Below are positions 24,801 to 36,739 of a stretch of DNA of 64,000 nt, piece after piece. Numbering within the stretch: position 1 is the first letter of the stretch; every line of letters begins with the position of its first letter. The notes beneath the pieces were generated by a model. That model searched no databases, was not told the origin of the DNA, and saw nothing but the letters and a program-made list of their open reading frames with translations. The position numbers and the translations under genes were made by a program. This DNA comes from Burhinus oedicnemus. Its lineage: Eukaryota; Chordata; Aves; Charadriiformes; Burhinidae. The DNA lies in the NCBI GenBank assembly GCA_008921705.1, contig VFFE01007035.1, positions 979,433 through 1,043,432 of the forward strand, written 5' to 3'.

Positions 24801-26365
24801 TGGACTCTTAGTGTGGGTTGCCCGCACTAGTTTGGCACACCATTCAGGCAGCATACTTACACATGAATCCTTTTTCTTTCTTTTTTTTCTATTTTTCATA
24901 ATTCAGGGAAAAATATAGAAAATTTTATTTGACAGAGCAGCAAGCTTTAACATTGCAGGAGCTTTATTTTTCTTACTCCCATAATTTTCCCCTGCTGTGG
25001 CAGTAGGTGGGGGGAAAGGAAGGAGAAAGTTACTTTTCAAATTGCAGCGAGGTCTTTCCAGATTCCATCACTCCATTTATTCCCCTGGCATTCTGAAAAT
25101 AAGACAGTGTGCAAAGGCTTTGCCTTGTAGGAAGGACTTCAATTGGATTTGCTAATAAAAGCTATGGAAGTTTCTTAGATGGGGATAAAAAGCGATTTTT
25201 CAACTGTCGTTGACTTTTTTTTTTTTCCTTCTCTTTAGGGTGGAATAGGAAAACCTTACTCATTGTCAAGAAATTCACTGGGACTTGTTGCGATATAAAA
25301 GACTGTATGATAAGCATAGAAAAAGAAATAAAAAGCAAGTCATTGCAGAAATATATTGGAATAATCTCATCCCCAAATCCTGGAGACTCTTTTCCCCAAG
25401 TGAAAGTGCCTGTGTTTTTGTTTTCTGTTTGGACAGCACCATGTCTAGGGATTTTCCAGATCCCATTCCAGGGAAGAAGATTTCATCAGGGAAGTCTAGA
25501 ATCCAATGGAATTTTGGGAGCTGCCCATGATTTCTTGCCAGAATCTTTTAACAGATTTTGTGATTTTTTTTTTTTCTTGCTTGCTTTTCTATCAGACAAT
25601 TTCCCACTTTTTTGTCCCAGTATTTTTTCTGTCACCTAAAAGACAGATGTGTTTTTTTCACAGTACATTATTTGAAATGTCTTTCTCTCTCGCAAAGAAA
25701 CAGTAACAGTCTGAATTTTTCTAGCAGCTGTAATCAGGATAGCCCACATCAAATTTCAGAGTTCAAATATCAGCTGACATCATTGAAATCCAAAGCATTT
25801 TTCAACAGGATAAATCTTCATTGATTTTAGATGGGCAACAGTAAGTCAAATATAAAGCTGTACTGAGAAACTTGCTGCCTTTAAGGTCTATTGCTCAGGA
25901 ATGTTAGTTCTACACCATTAAAAATCAAAGAAACTACCTTCTCTAGTATTTTGGGGCTTTTTTTCAGCTCGTAACACTGTATTACATAAACTGTCACTAC
26001 TCCCTTCACCTTGGACGACTTTGTATTTTGGCTGAGGCTCATTCCAGGTAACTATTGCTGCCTAGTATGTAGCTCTTAAATCTAAAGGGGATATCTACAT
26101 TATTCCCAGGTTCACTGGAGAAAGACGGACCCTGCCAGAAATGATTCAGGCCAAAGCTGGTCTCCAACATCTATCTTTGGATGAAAGAAACTCCACCAGG
26201 AGCCACGTATTTCTCTCCCCTGATTATAGGAGAAAGAAAAAATTACCAACTGTGACCAGAGAGACTCTACCTTTCTACAGCTCAAGTTAAGACAGATGTA
26301 GCTAGAAGCATCACTCCTACTAAAGCCGTTGGAAAGTCCCCACGGAGGAATGGACAGAGAAGCAG
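24801..26365. other. AT-rich unique stretch
   Basis: No gene recognised. It contains T runs of 12 at 25215-25226 and 25564-25575. Several overlapping frames at 25285-25824 (up to 110 codons) are F/S-rich translations of T-rich DNA without motifs. Confidence 0.45.
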
Positions 26366-26369
26366 CAAA

Positions 26370-26490
26370 ATTCCTACCCCTGGAGATTTTCAGAGCTGAA
26401 CTGGGCAAGGCCCTGAGCAGCCCTGCCTGGAGCAGGGTGCTGGACTGGAGATCTGCAGAGCTCCCTGCCAACCTAAATTATTCCATGCAT
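26370..26490 (+). mobile_element. CR1 LINE 3' tail fragment (sense)
   Basis: The sequence follows the CR1 3' end in sense: 'cctggagattttcagagctg', 'aactgggcaaggccctgag', 'gagcagggtgctggactgga', then 'ccctgccaacctaaattatt' and a degraded 'ccatgcat' tail. These correspond to the ORF2 end ('leifkarldkaLS'-like reading), the short 3' untranslated part and the terminal 'ttccaacc..attctatg'. Only about 120 bp remain, and no open frame survives. Confidence 0.75.
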
Positions 26491-26494
26491 TTAT

Positions 26495-29400
26495 AAAAGA
26501 AGCTTTACAGGAGCTGGCATTGAAGAGAGATGTGCATAAAGTGCCCCATCAAAACATCTTCCAAACCACATAAAACAGGTATCATTACAGAATTCGCAGA
26601 AGAGCACATGAGTTGCCAGATCAGGCTCTTCCAGGTAGTCAATCAAATTCATTATCCTCTTCCTGCAGTGGCCAGTGGCAGAGGCTTCAGAGAGAAGTGT
26701 GTGGAGCCCCACAATAAATGGCTTTAGAATAACACAACCAAAGCAGAAATTCCTTCCTAATCCCAGGCAGCCAGTAATGGGTTGATGCCCTGAAGCATAT
26801 GGGCTATTATCCTCATTAGATTTACACCTATGCAGCGTCACTGGGGATGTTCTCATTGCCCATGCCAAGGACACGTTTTCTTGGCACACATCTGAGGTGA
26901 TACAGAGCCTGCTCAGGCCTTTGCTACTCAAGCTAAGCTACTGCATGCCAATAAAATCTTTACACCACACCATCTTGCATTAGGCAATATATATTTATAC
27001 AGCCTGTGTGGTAACAGTAAGGATTTTTTTTTTTTTAAGGCAGAAGTATGTAATAAATGACATCCCTTCAAACACACACAGACTTTACATTTCAGCACCT
27101 TCTGCCTTACAGTCCTCCTACAACCTCAGCTCCTATATTTTGTTATGAAATTTATGGGTTTTTGCATACCAAAATTGTGTCTGTGTGGACTGTTACTGCC
27201 AGGGTGGTCTTGGAGAAAAGAAGCAAATAAGATGCTCAAATTTGATTACAGGATATAATAAAAGTCAAAACTTCTTCCAGCTCATTCTCATATAGTCCCT
27301 TGGAAGAAGAAGAAGAAAAAAGTCTTTCCATTTTTTTTTCCCTTTTTCTATAAAGGAACTGCTTTCTCCCCACCCAACAGAGCCGGCAGTGATAGCCAAT
27401 TTTCCTGTGTTTGAACCTTTGAGTATGCACTTCAGAACCTCACGTGGTGAAAACTAACCCCAGAATACCCAGGAGACAGCTGAAAAACCCATTTCAAGGG
27501 CAATGCTTTGATTTCTTCAAATACACAAAATTGGACTTCTTTTTTTTTTTTTGAGTCAGGGAAAATCTCCAGTCTCTGAGTGAAGGGAAAACTGCAGCGA
27601 TTACTCCTGCTTTTAGATGGCTGGATAAATATTTACCCTATAAGACCATATATTAAGGAATGAGCTTTTTCTTTTTTTTCCTCCCCAAAATACTGTTTTA
27701 CTGTCTTGGAAACTGTGAATGGTCCTGGTGTCTCTCCCAGTGTGGGCGGCCATTTTGCTGATGCATCATCTCGCCTTTGCTGGAAAGGGATTAGAGACCA
27801 ACACCATTAGCATCAGTGGCAAAACTCCCAGGCGTTGCTTCACTGTGCCCTACATCTTGTGTTGTTGCTTATGTCTGAGCAAAATAAACACAGAGTGGTC
27901 AAAATACGCTGCCAGTACAAAATGAGAACTTTCTGCACCCACCTTGCCCTTATTTTTCACGGTTATAAATGACTAACCAAGGGGCCAGGCTGTGATGTCT
28001 GAGACTTGACCAATTTTGGTCGTGTAGGACCTAACACACAAGGGGCTTCCCAGGCCAGCTACTGAGCTGGTCCATCACCCTCCCTCCTTCACATCACCTT
28101 CGGAGTTAGTCCAGGAAATGCCTCTCCCCATTCAAAACAAGTACATGCATATAGGAAAAAGCATTTCAAAGCTGTTATTTAGCAGATTCTCTGATTCTAT
28201 TCGTCCCTGGAGGAGTAGACTTCTAATATCTCTTTGCACAGGGAGGGCCGGATTGTCATAACTTCACTGATGTTATATAGTATTTTACCCCACAAGAAGT
28301 CCCATTGGAACCAGTGAGTACAAAACCCATCTGGTCCAAGAAGAACAAAAGCAAAAAGAATGGAACTGCCAAATCACACTGGTTGGCTTCCCCCAAGATT
28401 TTTACCAAACCCAAAAAAAGTCCTCAATCGCGACAAAACTCTTTTGTGATAGTATTGGCTGGCTGCTGCTGAAATAAAAAATGAGATAGAATACATGCAA
28501 TATCTATAAGAAAAATGGAAAGCAGTGAATTAAGCATTGTTTTCTTTGTTTCTTGGGGAAGACTGCTCTATGGAAAAAAAATAAAAAATGCTTATGTATT
28601 GGTGACAGCTTGAACTAATTTAGATAAAAATACAAACTTCTGAAAAGCAAAATCCAAAGAGGAAATAAAAATTTGCAAGGAAAAAAATATACAGTGGATG
28701 CTGCCATTTCTGCAAGCTTTTGAAATGGAAACTGAAGTTTAATTGAAATGTTGTACAACTAATTTCATGGTATTTACTTCTTCCATAAGAAATTCCTTGA
28801 CACTAGTGGATACAAAATCATACAACACTGTTCTGAGAGGTCATTTCCACAGCAGTCTTTACTGGTAAGAACTATTGCTGCTGCATAATATATGATGAAT
28901 TATGAAAAAAAAACCTGACAGAAATAACAAATTGTTTTATCACAGAACTGTTACTACAATGCTAAAGTAGTGCCAACAACAGCATTTGCTGATGATGAAA
29001 TTGTTATTTCTGTTACAAGAGAAGATATACATTGTGCATGGAAAAGCAAATTCTTCCATTTCTGGGCTATTTAACCTGGGAATTAAATTACGTTTTCCTA
29101 TACTATAAGCTTTATTTACAAAGCACGTGTCAGCACAGCCTCTCTCTTTTGCATTCATTCAAGCAGCAGTGATGCTGGGTGATGGAATGGCATGTATATA
29201 GGTTACTGGAACAACAGAGGGGGAATTTTACCCAAGCTTGCTTTCAGTTTTCTTTTCTCCAATATACTTTGCATTCTTGCATTGAGCAGAAAGGTTGTTA
29301 AGCACTGTGAGACAGATAGAGCATTTTTCCTTTTTTTGGCCAACAAAGTTCCTGCAGTATGTGTTGTCCTCAGCATAGTATCTTTTGCTCATTAAGGAAA

Positions 29401-31330
29401 CCTGGGTTTTCTCAAGGTGAATTTTCCTTCTCTCCTTGCTTCCAATCCCCCTACCCGCCTCAACCCCAGCTCCATTCATCAAATGAGGGAAAAATGAAGA
29501 ACTTTGGTTCACCATTAAGTGCCACAGGTCTCCAGTAAGAATATAGTATAGCTACTATGTTCAGTAAGAGGGAGTGAGAGAGAGACGACAGAGCGATCCA
29601 GTTCCTTCCAAGCACAACAAACATGACGTTGAGAAATGCGGTTGGAATAACTCTGGATAAGCCTCACCTCTGCTCGGCAGCCAGCTCCCCATAATTTCTG
29701 GATAACAAATACAGCATTGGATTAATAGATAAGGCAGGAGGTTTCTCATCCCTTTCATCTGAACTCTTCCCTCCAGCTGCTAAGCCAGCATTTTGGCCTC
29801 TAGACCTTGCGTCAGAACTAGTCGTTGATCAGCCCAAAGTACATGAAACATCCAAAAAGAATTAAATCAAAGACACAGATTGCACCCATCTTGAAAAGGG
29901 GCAGTCACCCACAATATGCTGGGGACACAACATCTTCAAAACGAGGGAATCTAAAACAGAAATTTTGGGGGCAATCCACCATCTCGGACTCCGATGTGTT
30001 TGGGACAGATGGCGCGACAAATTGCTGAGTGAAACAAGAGTTGCAGTAGTCCATTAACCTGCACTCTGTTATGCCAACAGAGATGCTATTCCCATAAACT
30101 GGTCATGTGTAAGCTGGCTTTGAACCCCTCACACCTTGCCTGATTCCAGTTCCCAGCAAGTTCACGACAACTGAATATAGAGAAGGTTATGTACTTACCT
30201 AGGGACCCTTCTCTACTTGCTATCAGCACCCTTCCACATAAATACCATGCTTCTCCCTGCATTCTAGGGCATTCATGCATGGTATTTAAAAGTAAAATAA
30301 AATTATTAGGTGGCTACAGTCATACCACAGAATTGGTTTTCAGAGAAGACATCTAAAGCCCCATGCACCATAATGCAGGGAACACAGAAAAGCTTTATAG
30401 GCCTTCCCCTGCCCCCACAGGAGCTGAGGATCTTTGAGCGTCCCTGCATCTGTCAAGTGTGATGTTTATTTCCTCTGTGGAACAAGCTATCTTTATGAAA
30501 TGAAATGACTGCCCTTCATATATTAAAATAACACCTCCTTAGGAGAGGCTTCCATGGGCACCGGCTATAGCCCACTTCATAAAGGGAACATTTACACTGC
30601 AGAAAACCTAAAAGTCAGCTCAGGATTGGAGCGAGACCAATTGGGAAGCATGGGACTGGGACGTTTCGTCTTTGCTATGAAATTACGTACCAAGCAAAGG
30701 CTGGGTTTTGGTTGTTTATTGTTGGGGACTTTTTAACCGACTTTTACATGTTCCAAAGCCTCATTGCTAGAAACAAAGAAAGCTTAAATGTGGATTTTTA
30801 ATAGTACTGTTAAATTTAATAGACATTTTGTGCAGCTTTGCGCTGAAATTGTTTAATGCTTTATATACATGGCTGGCTTCATAGCCTGGTGCTTTTACTT
30901 CGTGCTAAACTATGTAAACCTTCTGCTGGAAACACAACTACTTTTGTATCCAGGAAGCAGGGCTTTGAAGCATAATATGTAAAAGTGAGTGGGATTTCAA
31001 CACATGATACTTAAATGCCATTCTTCACCCAATATGGACAATGTATTTCTTGTCAGTGCAATGAGGTTTGCAGAGAAAACAAGCAGAAAACGTCTTTAGA
31101 TATTAGTCAGCTAGTAAAAGCCTGAACTTTGGAGCACTGCATTAGGTAATCAAGCTGTATAAAACGAAAAGCATTTGGGTGCCTTTCTAAGAAGTGCACC
31201 ATACATCATAAATTTTTTCCCCAATGCATTCAGAGTGAAACACCTATTTTTTCAAATGTCTCTTCTATCGCTCGCTCTTTCGACTTGGTGTCCTACCACT
31301 GAACGTTCCCTTTGCCCATGTATAGCTGAT
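26495..31330. other. Long unique, AT-rich non-coding stretch
   Basis: No gene recognised. Runs of 13 T occur at 27024-27036 and 27540-27552, and a GAA-rich run at 27303-27320. A 146-codon minus-strand frame at 26491-26931 has no motif, and its translation does not resemble a known family. The block 30770-30960 is non-repetitive with many TTAAAT and TTTAAT words and may be conserved, which cannot be judged from one sequence. Confidence 0.45.
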
Positions 31331-31334
31331 CACA

Positions 31335-31482
31335 GAGTCAGAGAATCATAGAATGTTTAGGTTGGAAAAGACCTTTAAGATCATCGATTCCAACCATTAA
31401 CGTAGCACTGCCAAGTCCACCACTAAACCATGTCCCTCAGCACCACATCTACACGTCTTTTAAATACCTCCAGGGATGGAGG
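31335..31482 (-). mobile_element. Short, well-preserved CR1 tail (antisense)
   Basis: On plus, a tail 'agaatcatagaatg' is followed by 'tttaggttggaaaagacc', 'tttaagatcatcgattccaa', 'ccattaacgtagcactgcca', 'agtccaccactaaaccatgt', 'acacgtcttttaaatacctc' and 'cagggatgg'. This is close to the CR1 subfamily present at 59860-60648 read in reverse. The element is severely 5'-truncated (about 148 bp) but has few differences from the consensus I recall, so it is among the younger insertions here. Confidence 0.9.
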
Positions 31483-31584
31483 AATGCTACCAACTCATAA
31501 GCTAAACTAGATTAGCCTGGTTTTCCAACTCCTTTTTAAAATCACCTACAAAATATGGATTAGAGCTGTAATTGAGGGGCTGCA

Positions 31585-31665
31585 CACGAGGATACAAGAA
31601 ACTTCAGTTTAACTCTTGGCTTTGCCAAGTAATGCCTTGGTAACCTAAGCAATCTTAGCTTCAAT
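31585..31665 (+). mobile_element. Possible MIR-like SINE core
   Basis: The words 'aacttcagtttaactcttgg', 'ctttgcc' and 'ttggtaacctaagcaatctt' can be laid over the MIR core ('gacctgggttcaattcctggctctgcc...ttgggcaagtcactta'). The match is loose, and the call is tentative. Confidence 0.35.
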
Positions 31666-31694
31666 GTTGAACATAACTTTGAATCTGTCCTTCA

Positions 31695-31762
31695 TTTGAG
31701 TGATAAACTGGACTAGATGACCTCCAAAGGTGCCTTCCAACCTAAATTATTCTATCACTTTT
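31695..31762 (+). mobile_element. CR1 tail remnant (sense)
   Basis: The words 'ctggactagatgacctccaa', 'aggtgccttccaacctaaat' and 'tattctatc' are the terminal part of a CR1 in sense. Only about 65 bp are recognisable. It faces the antisense CR1 at 31335-31482: the two run away from each other, with their 3' ends on the outside about 425 bp apart. Confidence 0.75.
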
Positions 31763-31764
31763 TG

Positions 31765-34420
31765 ATTAGACTGTGCCTATTGGTACACCAGGAGGATTAT
31801 ACTTCCCTGCTGCCATGACCATTGCTGAGGAGAAATAATAGGGTGACTGAGAGGAGTTTGTGCTCCATGATGACAGAATCCATAGAAATAGATGTCCAAA
31901 TTTCTCACTCTTCCCTTCTTGTTTTTCCCTATGCATGTAACGGAAACTTCAAACACCACACAGCTTTTGCTGAAGTATTTTTGACCTCAGTGAAGCAACA
32001 GAACCTGGGTATCTCATGCGCAATTTATACTGAAAGTACGTAGTACCCTCTGAGTATCTGGACTTTTTAAGACAGTCTCAAAATATGACATAAAAGGACT
32101 GATCAATTCTGAAAATGCTTGATGTAACAAAAAAAAAAAATGTTCCTCAAGATTCTCCCATCCTTTTGTAGACTCAAGGATCTTTGATATAGCAGGGCTG
32201 AGTTCTGGTCCCGCAGACATTCCTCTTTGCTACTTGTGACTATTTTCCAGGAAAGAATTGGTGAGCACATTAGGAATACAAAAACACAGGACAGAATTTT
32301 GAGTTTTTTCAGTGCAGCACTAGTAATCAGTGTATCAGCAGAAGAGCACTTTCTCATGGTAATGATCCATTCAAGACCTATTACGCAATGCATAGCACGT
32401 AATCTCTTCAAAAGATGATAGCCTCCATCTTTAGTGAAAAAGTAGGGACTGGTAGATCCTCCCATAGGTACAGGCATGAATGCATAAAGTTGAGTTAAGG
32501 GGTCACAAGCGCCCTAAATTGAAATTGCTTACTCAAAGGTTATTTACACATACAGACAGAAAAAAAACCTATGCGATAAGATGAAGAGTACGGCCAGGTG
32601 GTAAAAATCCTTGTGTCTCATACCAATCATCCACTTGCAAAGCATCCTCTTGATGATGAGAGCACACTGCTGGAATTGCCCACACTATTTCTAAAGTATC
32701 TGTTATTAAATCACTCTTAATACTCTTAGTATCATGATACTGTCTGAGAAATCCTCCTCCACTTCCATCAAGTGACAAGACAAACACATAGCTGGTAAGT
32801 CACTTTCTTCCCTTACTGAATGGGCCAGTACTTTTAGAAATTTTATTTTCCCTTCTTATATGTTGAGATACTAAAAAATACACATTTATAAAGTGAATAT
32901 GTGCTCTTCTTAAGTACATCTTGTCCCATCCAGAACAGGACACATCAATGGATTTACATATTCAGCTTCCTTTTGGGAAAAAAACCCCAAACAGAAAACA
33001 AAACCATTCCTCAAAGCAATTTTTTAGCTAATTTTTTGAGGGATAGAAAGTAGAAAAGCTGTATGTGAGAGCTGTTATCATGTTTGGGCTCCTCTACATG
33101 CAACAGAAACTCTGGCAAAGAGTTCTTGTAGATACAAGTATCTCATCAAAGAGTCATGAATTCCTATGGAGTGCAGTAAGCACTTTGCCATTGCTTTCAT
33201 TTGGGAGCATTCAGCTCCTGAAATGACAGCCAGCAGCACCACGCTGACAGATCACCAGATAAATGGAAGGACAGGTGTTTGGTTCTTCAGACTTGCTATA
33301 AGACACATGATGGACTGTTTCTGCACTGTGAGCTTGCAGAACCCCATCACCTACCTGCTTTCCATCTATTCCACTAAAATCATATAAATGTTCCTACCTA
33401 CCTACTCATACTTTAGTCTTTACCTTACAGCCATAGGAACACTTACACACTATCTGTACAAGCACAGGGTAAGAGCTTGTAAGATGCTTCTGCATTTCCT
33501 GGTATGAAATGTGGAAAAAAACAGTATTATGATGCTGTAGCTTATAGAGAACATTTCACCTAGGAAGTTCAGAGAGCATTGAACTTGCAGACCCATAAAT
33601 CAGGGCTTTTTAGTTCATGAGTTCCCAGAAATTCCAAAAGTAAGTGTAGGATAGAACGAAAAAGTATCCATATGCAACCAAGAAGGGGCTCTCAGGAAAA
33701 TTCACTTTGACAGAATATAAGCATCTAGCATGGCTTTTGACCAAGCCAAAGCAGCCCAGCCTAGCTCTTAGGAAACACAGAGATGTTGAACTAGTCCACA
33801 TCCTTCTTCTCAGCTCTCCCAGCCATGATGCTCACTCCCCATTCCACCTGGCCCATGATGCCAGCATGCACTCCTTTTATATTTTACTTAACGTATAAAT
33901 TTAAGCCAAGAATCACCTTTTCACTGAATACCGTGAAATCTATGTCTTCCGCAGAAACTTCAGCATTCTCATGCCTAAAAGAATTAACCAATTCCCTTGT
34001 GATTCCTATCTTACACTCCTATCTTACACCTAGATATCCACCTGTTTCCATCTGTTGCACAGAACATACCATTCTTCTTCTAATTCAGGGTTGGAAATTT
34101 GATTTCTTCTGAAATCCATTCCAGCAAGTTTGGCAAGGAGAATCGAAGCTAGATTTCACAGGCTGACCACGTGCGTTCAAGGGTTTCAAAGCTTCAGTTT
34201 CCTGCTCACAGAAGAAACATTTTCTTTTTAACTCGCTCTCAGGAATGCTAGAGAAAGCCAGGGGTATCTGACATATTTTGGCTTGCTGTAACTAATACTT
34301 CATGGTCTGATGATAAACATAATAGGGCCGTAAGCTGGGTATTGTGTCAAAATTGTGTGTAAGGTATTAATTGTTGGGAGCTGGAATTGAAATCAGATGG
34401 CCCACTTCAGATTGACATAA
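31765..34420. other. Unique AT-rich non-coding stretch
   Basis: No gene recognised. A run of 12 A lies at 32129-32140. A 124-codon minus frame at 32103-32477 and a 95-codon plus frame at 33825-34112 have no motif. A perfect 13-bp tandem duplication (TCCTATCTTACAC twice) lies at 34004-34029. Confidence 0.45.
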
Positions 34421-34424
34421 CCCA

Positions 34425-34520
34425 ATGGGTTGTTCTTCACACCTGAGTGGCAAATAAATCAGTGTCGACCTGAGAGCCTGTGACGTCGTGCTGCTTATTA
34501 CGGCACTGGCGCAAACGGAT
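34425..34520. promoter_or_regulatory. Motif-dense block: T-box, E-box and CRE words
   Basis: Non-repetitive sequence carrying TCACACCT (reverse complement AGGTGTGA, the T-box half site) at 34437-34444. It overlaps an E-box CACCTG at 34440-34445, and a CRE-like TGACGTC lies at 34481-34487. Several CpGs occur in an otherwise CpG-poor area. The motifs are established consensus sites; a regulatory role is inference. Confidence 0.3.
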
Positions 34521-34560
34521 TGGAAAAAAAATACACCCATGTGGGCACGCATACATACAT

Positions 34561-34636
34561 AAATACATGGAAATTATTCAGGCTCCGTGTTGCTGCAGCA
34601 AATACATGGAAATTATTCAGGCTGTGTTGCTGCAGC
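34561..34636. repeat. Recent tandem duplication (39 bp + 37 bp)
   Basis: Unit one at 34561-34599 and unit two at 34600-34636 are identical except for two extra bases (CC) in the first copy after AAATACATGG...CAGGCT. A short CATA-rich stretch lies immediately before. The near identity shows a young event, probably by replication slippage, and the array may be polymorphic. Confidence 0.95.
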
Positions 34637-34639
34637 TGC

Positions 34640-36600
34640 TAAGCTTTTACATTAGGGACTATTTTAATGCTCTTTAAAAAGAAACATTTTGTCTCAGCTT
34701 TAATGTGACCGAGCAATTGCACTTTCCTTGTGTGCCAACTCAGTTTTCCTTTCTCGGGATGTCTCTCTGGGCTAAGAGGAGCATTTCCAAACCCTGTTGT
34801 ACAACTCAGAAGCTTTGCTAACACAACCAGAACAATACCACCCTGTCAAACGTCAGAGCCTTTATGCAAGTGCTTCACTAGGACAACTAAGGAAATTAGT
34901 ACTGGTTGGAGCCAACTGGTCTGTGCATAGCTTGCGGATGAAGGAAGCAAAAGTTAAAGGACTGAAAGGGAGCAGGGAGAGACAGAATTGTTGCTGAAAA
35001 TTATTTTTGGTAGAAACAAGATTGCTACAACAGACTTTCAGTGTTAGAAAAGGCATCATTAAGTGGAACGTACTTCTAAAAGCAAAGAAACTTGGGCAAT
35101 TAAGATGGTTGTACTAGTTCAAATGGTGTGTGGGAGGAGGTATCATTTGATTGACATTAATTGCTTCTATTAGGGCTGTGTGTACTATACTTCAGCCAGG
35201 CACCAATAGAGACATACAATCCGTGGATTAAGCAGAGGACAGTGGCTCTTTTGTAGCTCTTGGAGTGCATTTGGAGCTGAATGACAGTCCTTGAAGCATG
35301 GAGCCGAACTGCAAAGAAATCCCAACGGAGCTTAACATCACAGGTGGAAATAGTCTCCTGAAAGGTCTTGCCACCTGCTCTAATTGCTGAGTTTAAATGT
35401 TTCAAGGCTTTTGCATCTGTATGCAACCTCTCTCTTAGATGTAGTCATAGAGAAAGATCCATCTGAGCCTCTCTGGCCTATTGGTCACCTTGGTAAATGT
35501 CTCCCAGCCCAAGATTCATGAAGACGGTAAGTGGTTGGCTTCCCTTCCTTCATGACTCCCCAGCCTCATTAACCATATATCCTCTAAAAGCAGATGGCCA
35601 GAGGAGCAGCATTTCTCACAGCTGCAGCACAAAGTCCAAGTTCACATCTCAGAAGACACTTGGAGCACTATGCTACCAGAGAAGAAATATATCAATTCCT
35701 GTTCTTTTCTTCCTCCCCTGATAATATGGCTCAGGAGTCTCCTAAAGGCAGAAACAGCCTCCCTGCTCACATTCCACACCCGAGTGAGGAGATCTAACAG
35801 TGGGAGAAAATCAGCTACGATGTGGCTTAGAGAAGAGGTCTAATTTTTAGATAACTAAAATTAGATGAGATAAATCAGTCTCTCACCATTTTCCCATCGA
35901 AACAATAGAGGTATTAGCACTTGCCTGTGAGCGCATTCTGATGAAAACATTGTGAAATGCTCAGATGCATAGCCACAGCAAGACATGAAAGGATCTTAGA
36001 TGCTCTTCAGGGAACAGATCTGTAATTGCAGGAGTTGAAGAAAGACCTTCACAAAGATACCAAATAAATCATCCCAAGGTGGGTGAATAGTTGATTTTAT
36101 TTTTTTTTAACTCATTATTAACACTAGTGGGAAATACTGGTTTAGGTTGCCTTGAGAAGACACTTATTTTTTCCTTCCAGTTTTCTTAGTTTTAGTCAAA
36201 TAAAAGTTTTTGGTTTTGGATTCTCAAACTCAAGTGTCTCACTTCACCTCTCAGAGTTTTTCCATCACCTAAACAAAACCCTTTTAAAGACAAGTAGGTA
36301 TAGACAAGTTTTCAACAAATTTCAAAATTAATTTTATGTTGAAATAAGAAATCTAAATGTTTCTTTCAGAAAAGATTAAAACAGCACCTTTTGCCAGGAG
36401 TGGAGCGTGCAAGGGGAGTGCAGGGATGTCACCACTCGGCACGGATTTCCAAACACTCTCAATTGACTCAAAAACGTCTTTTCCCAGGAAACAATCTATT
36501 TGCCCCCATACATCTGGCCTCTGTCAGGGGGCAAGGGGACCCCAGGTCTGATCCTGCTCCTCCGCAGGGGGAGAGGCCTGTGCTGGACGTATCACCCTTC
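34640..36600. other. Unique non-coding stretch
   Basis: No gene or named repeat recognised. Overlapping short frames on both strands (60 to 89 codons) lack motifs. Confidence 0.45.
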
Positions 36601-36604
36601 TGTC

Positions 36605-36735
36605 ACAGAGGTGGTTTTAACTGCCTGTCCCATAATGCTTACAGACAATCATAAAAAGGGAAGTGTAATTCTTGCAATTACATTTGAGGAGTGGTTTTAA
36701 TGAATATTAAACAGCTTTAAACATCAAAGTATTGA
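36605..36735. promoter_or_regulatory. Candidate conserved block with inverted AATTACA pair
   Basis: A perfect inverted repeat TGTAATT, CTTGC, AATTACA lies at 36664-36682, giving two facing homeodomain-like TAATT cores five bases apart. GTGGTTTTAA occurs twice (36611-36620 and about 36691-36700) at either side of it, so the block has some symmetry. No known repeat family was recognised. Confidence 0.3.
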
Positions 36736-36739
36736 CTGA

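Noticed and set aside
24585..24899. 104-codon minus-strand and 83/79-codon plus-strand open frames in the CpG-rich patch
   Set aside because: The frames overlap on opposite strands, show no known domain and are explained by the GC-rich composition.
26491..26931. 146-codon minus-strand frame with several cysteines
   Set aside because: Cysteine spacing does not fit a zinc-finger or other known pattern, and there is no splice or promoter context.
29745..29820. Faint antisense MIR resemblance ('cctctagaccttgc')
   Set aside because: Only the tRNA-like end is suggestive; the core boxes do not line up.
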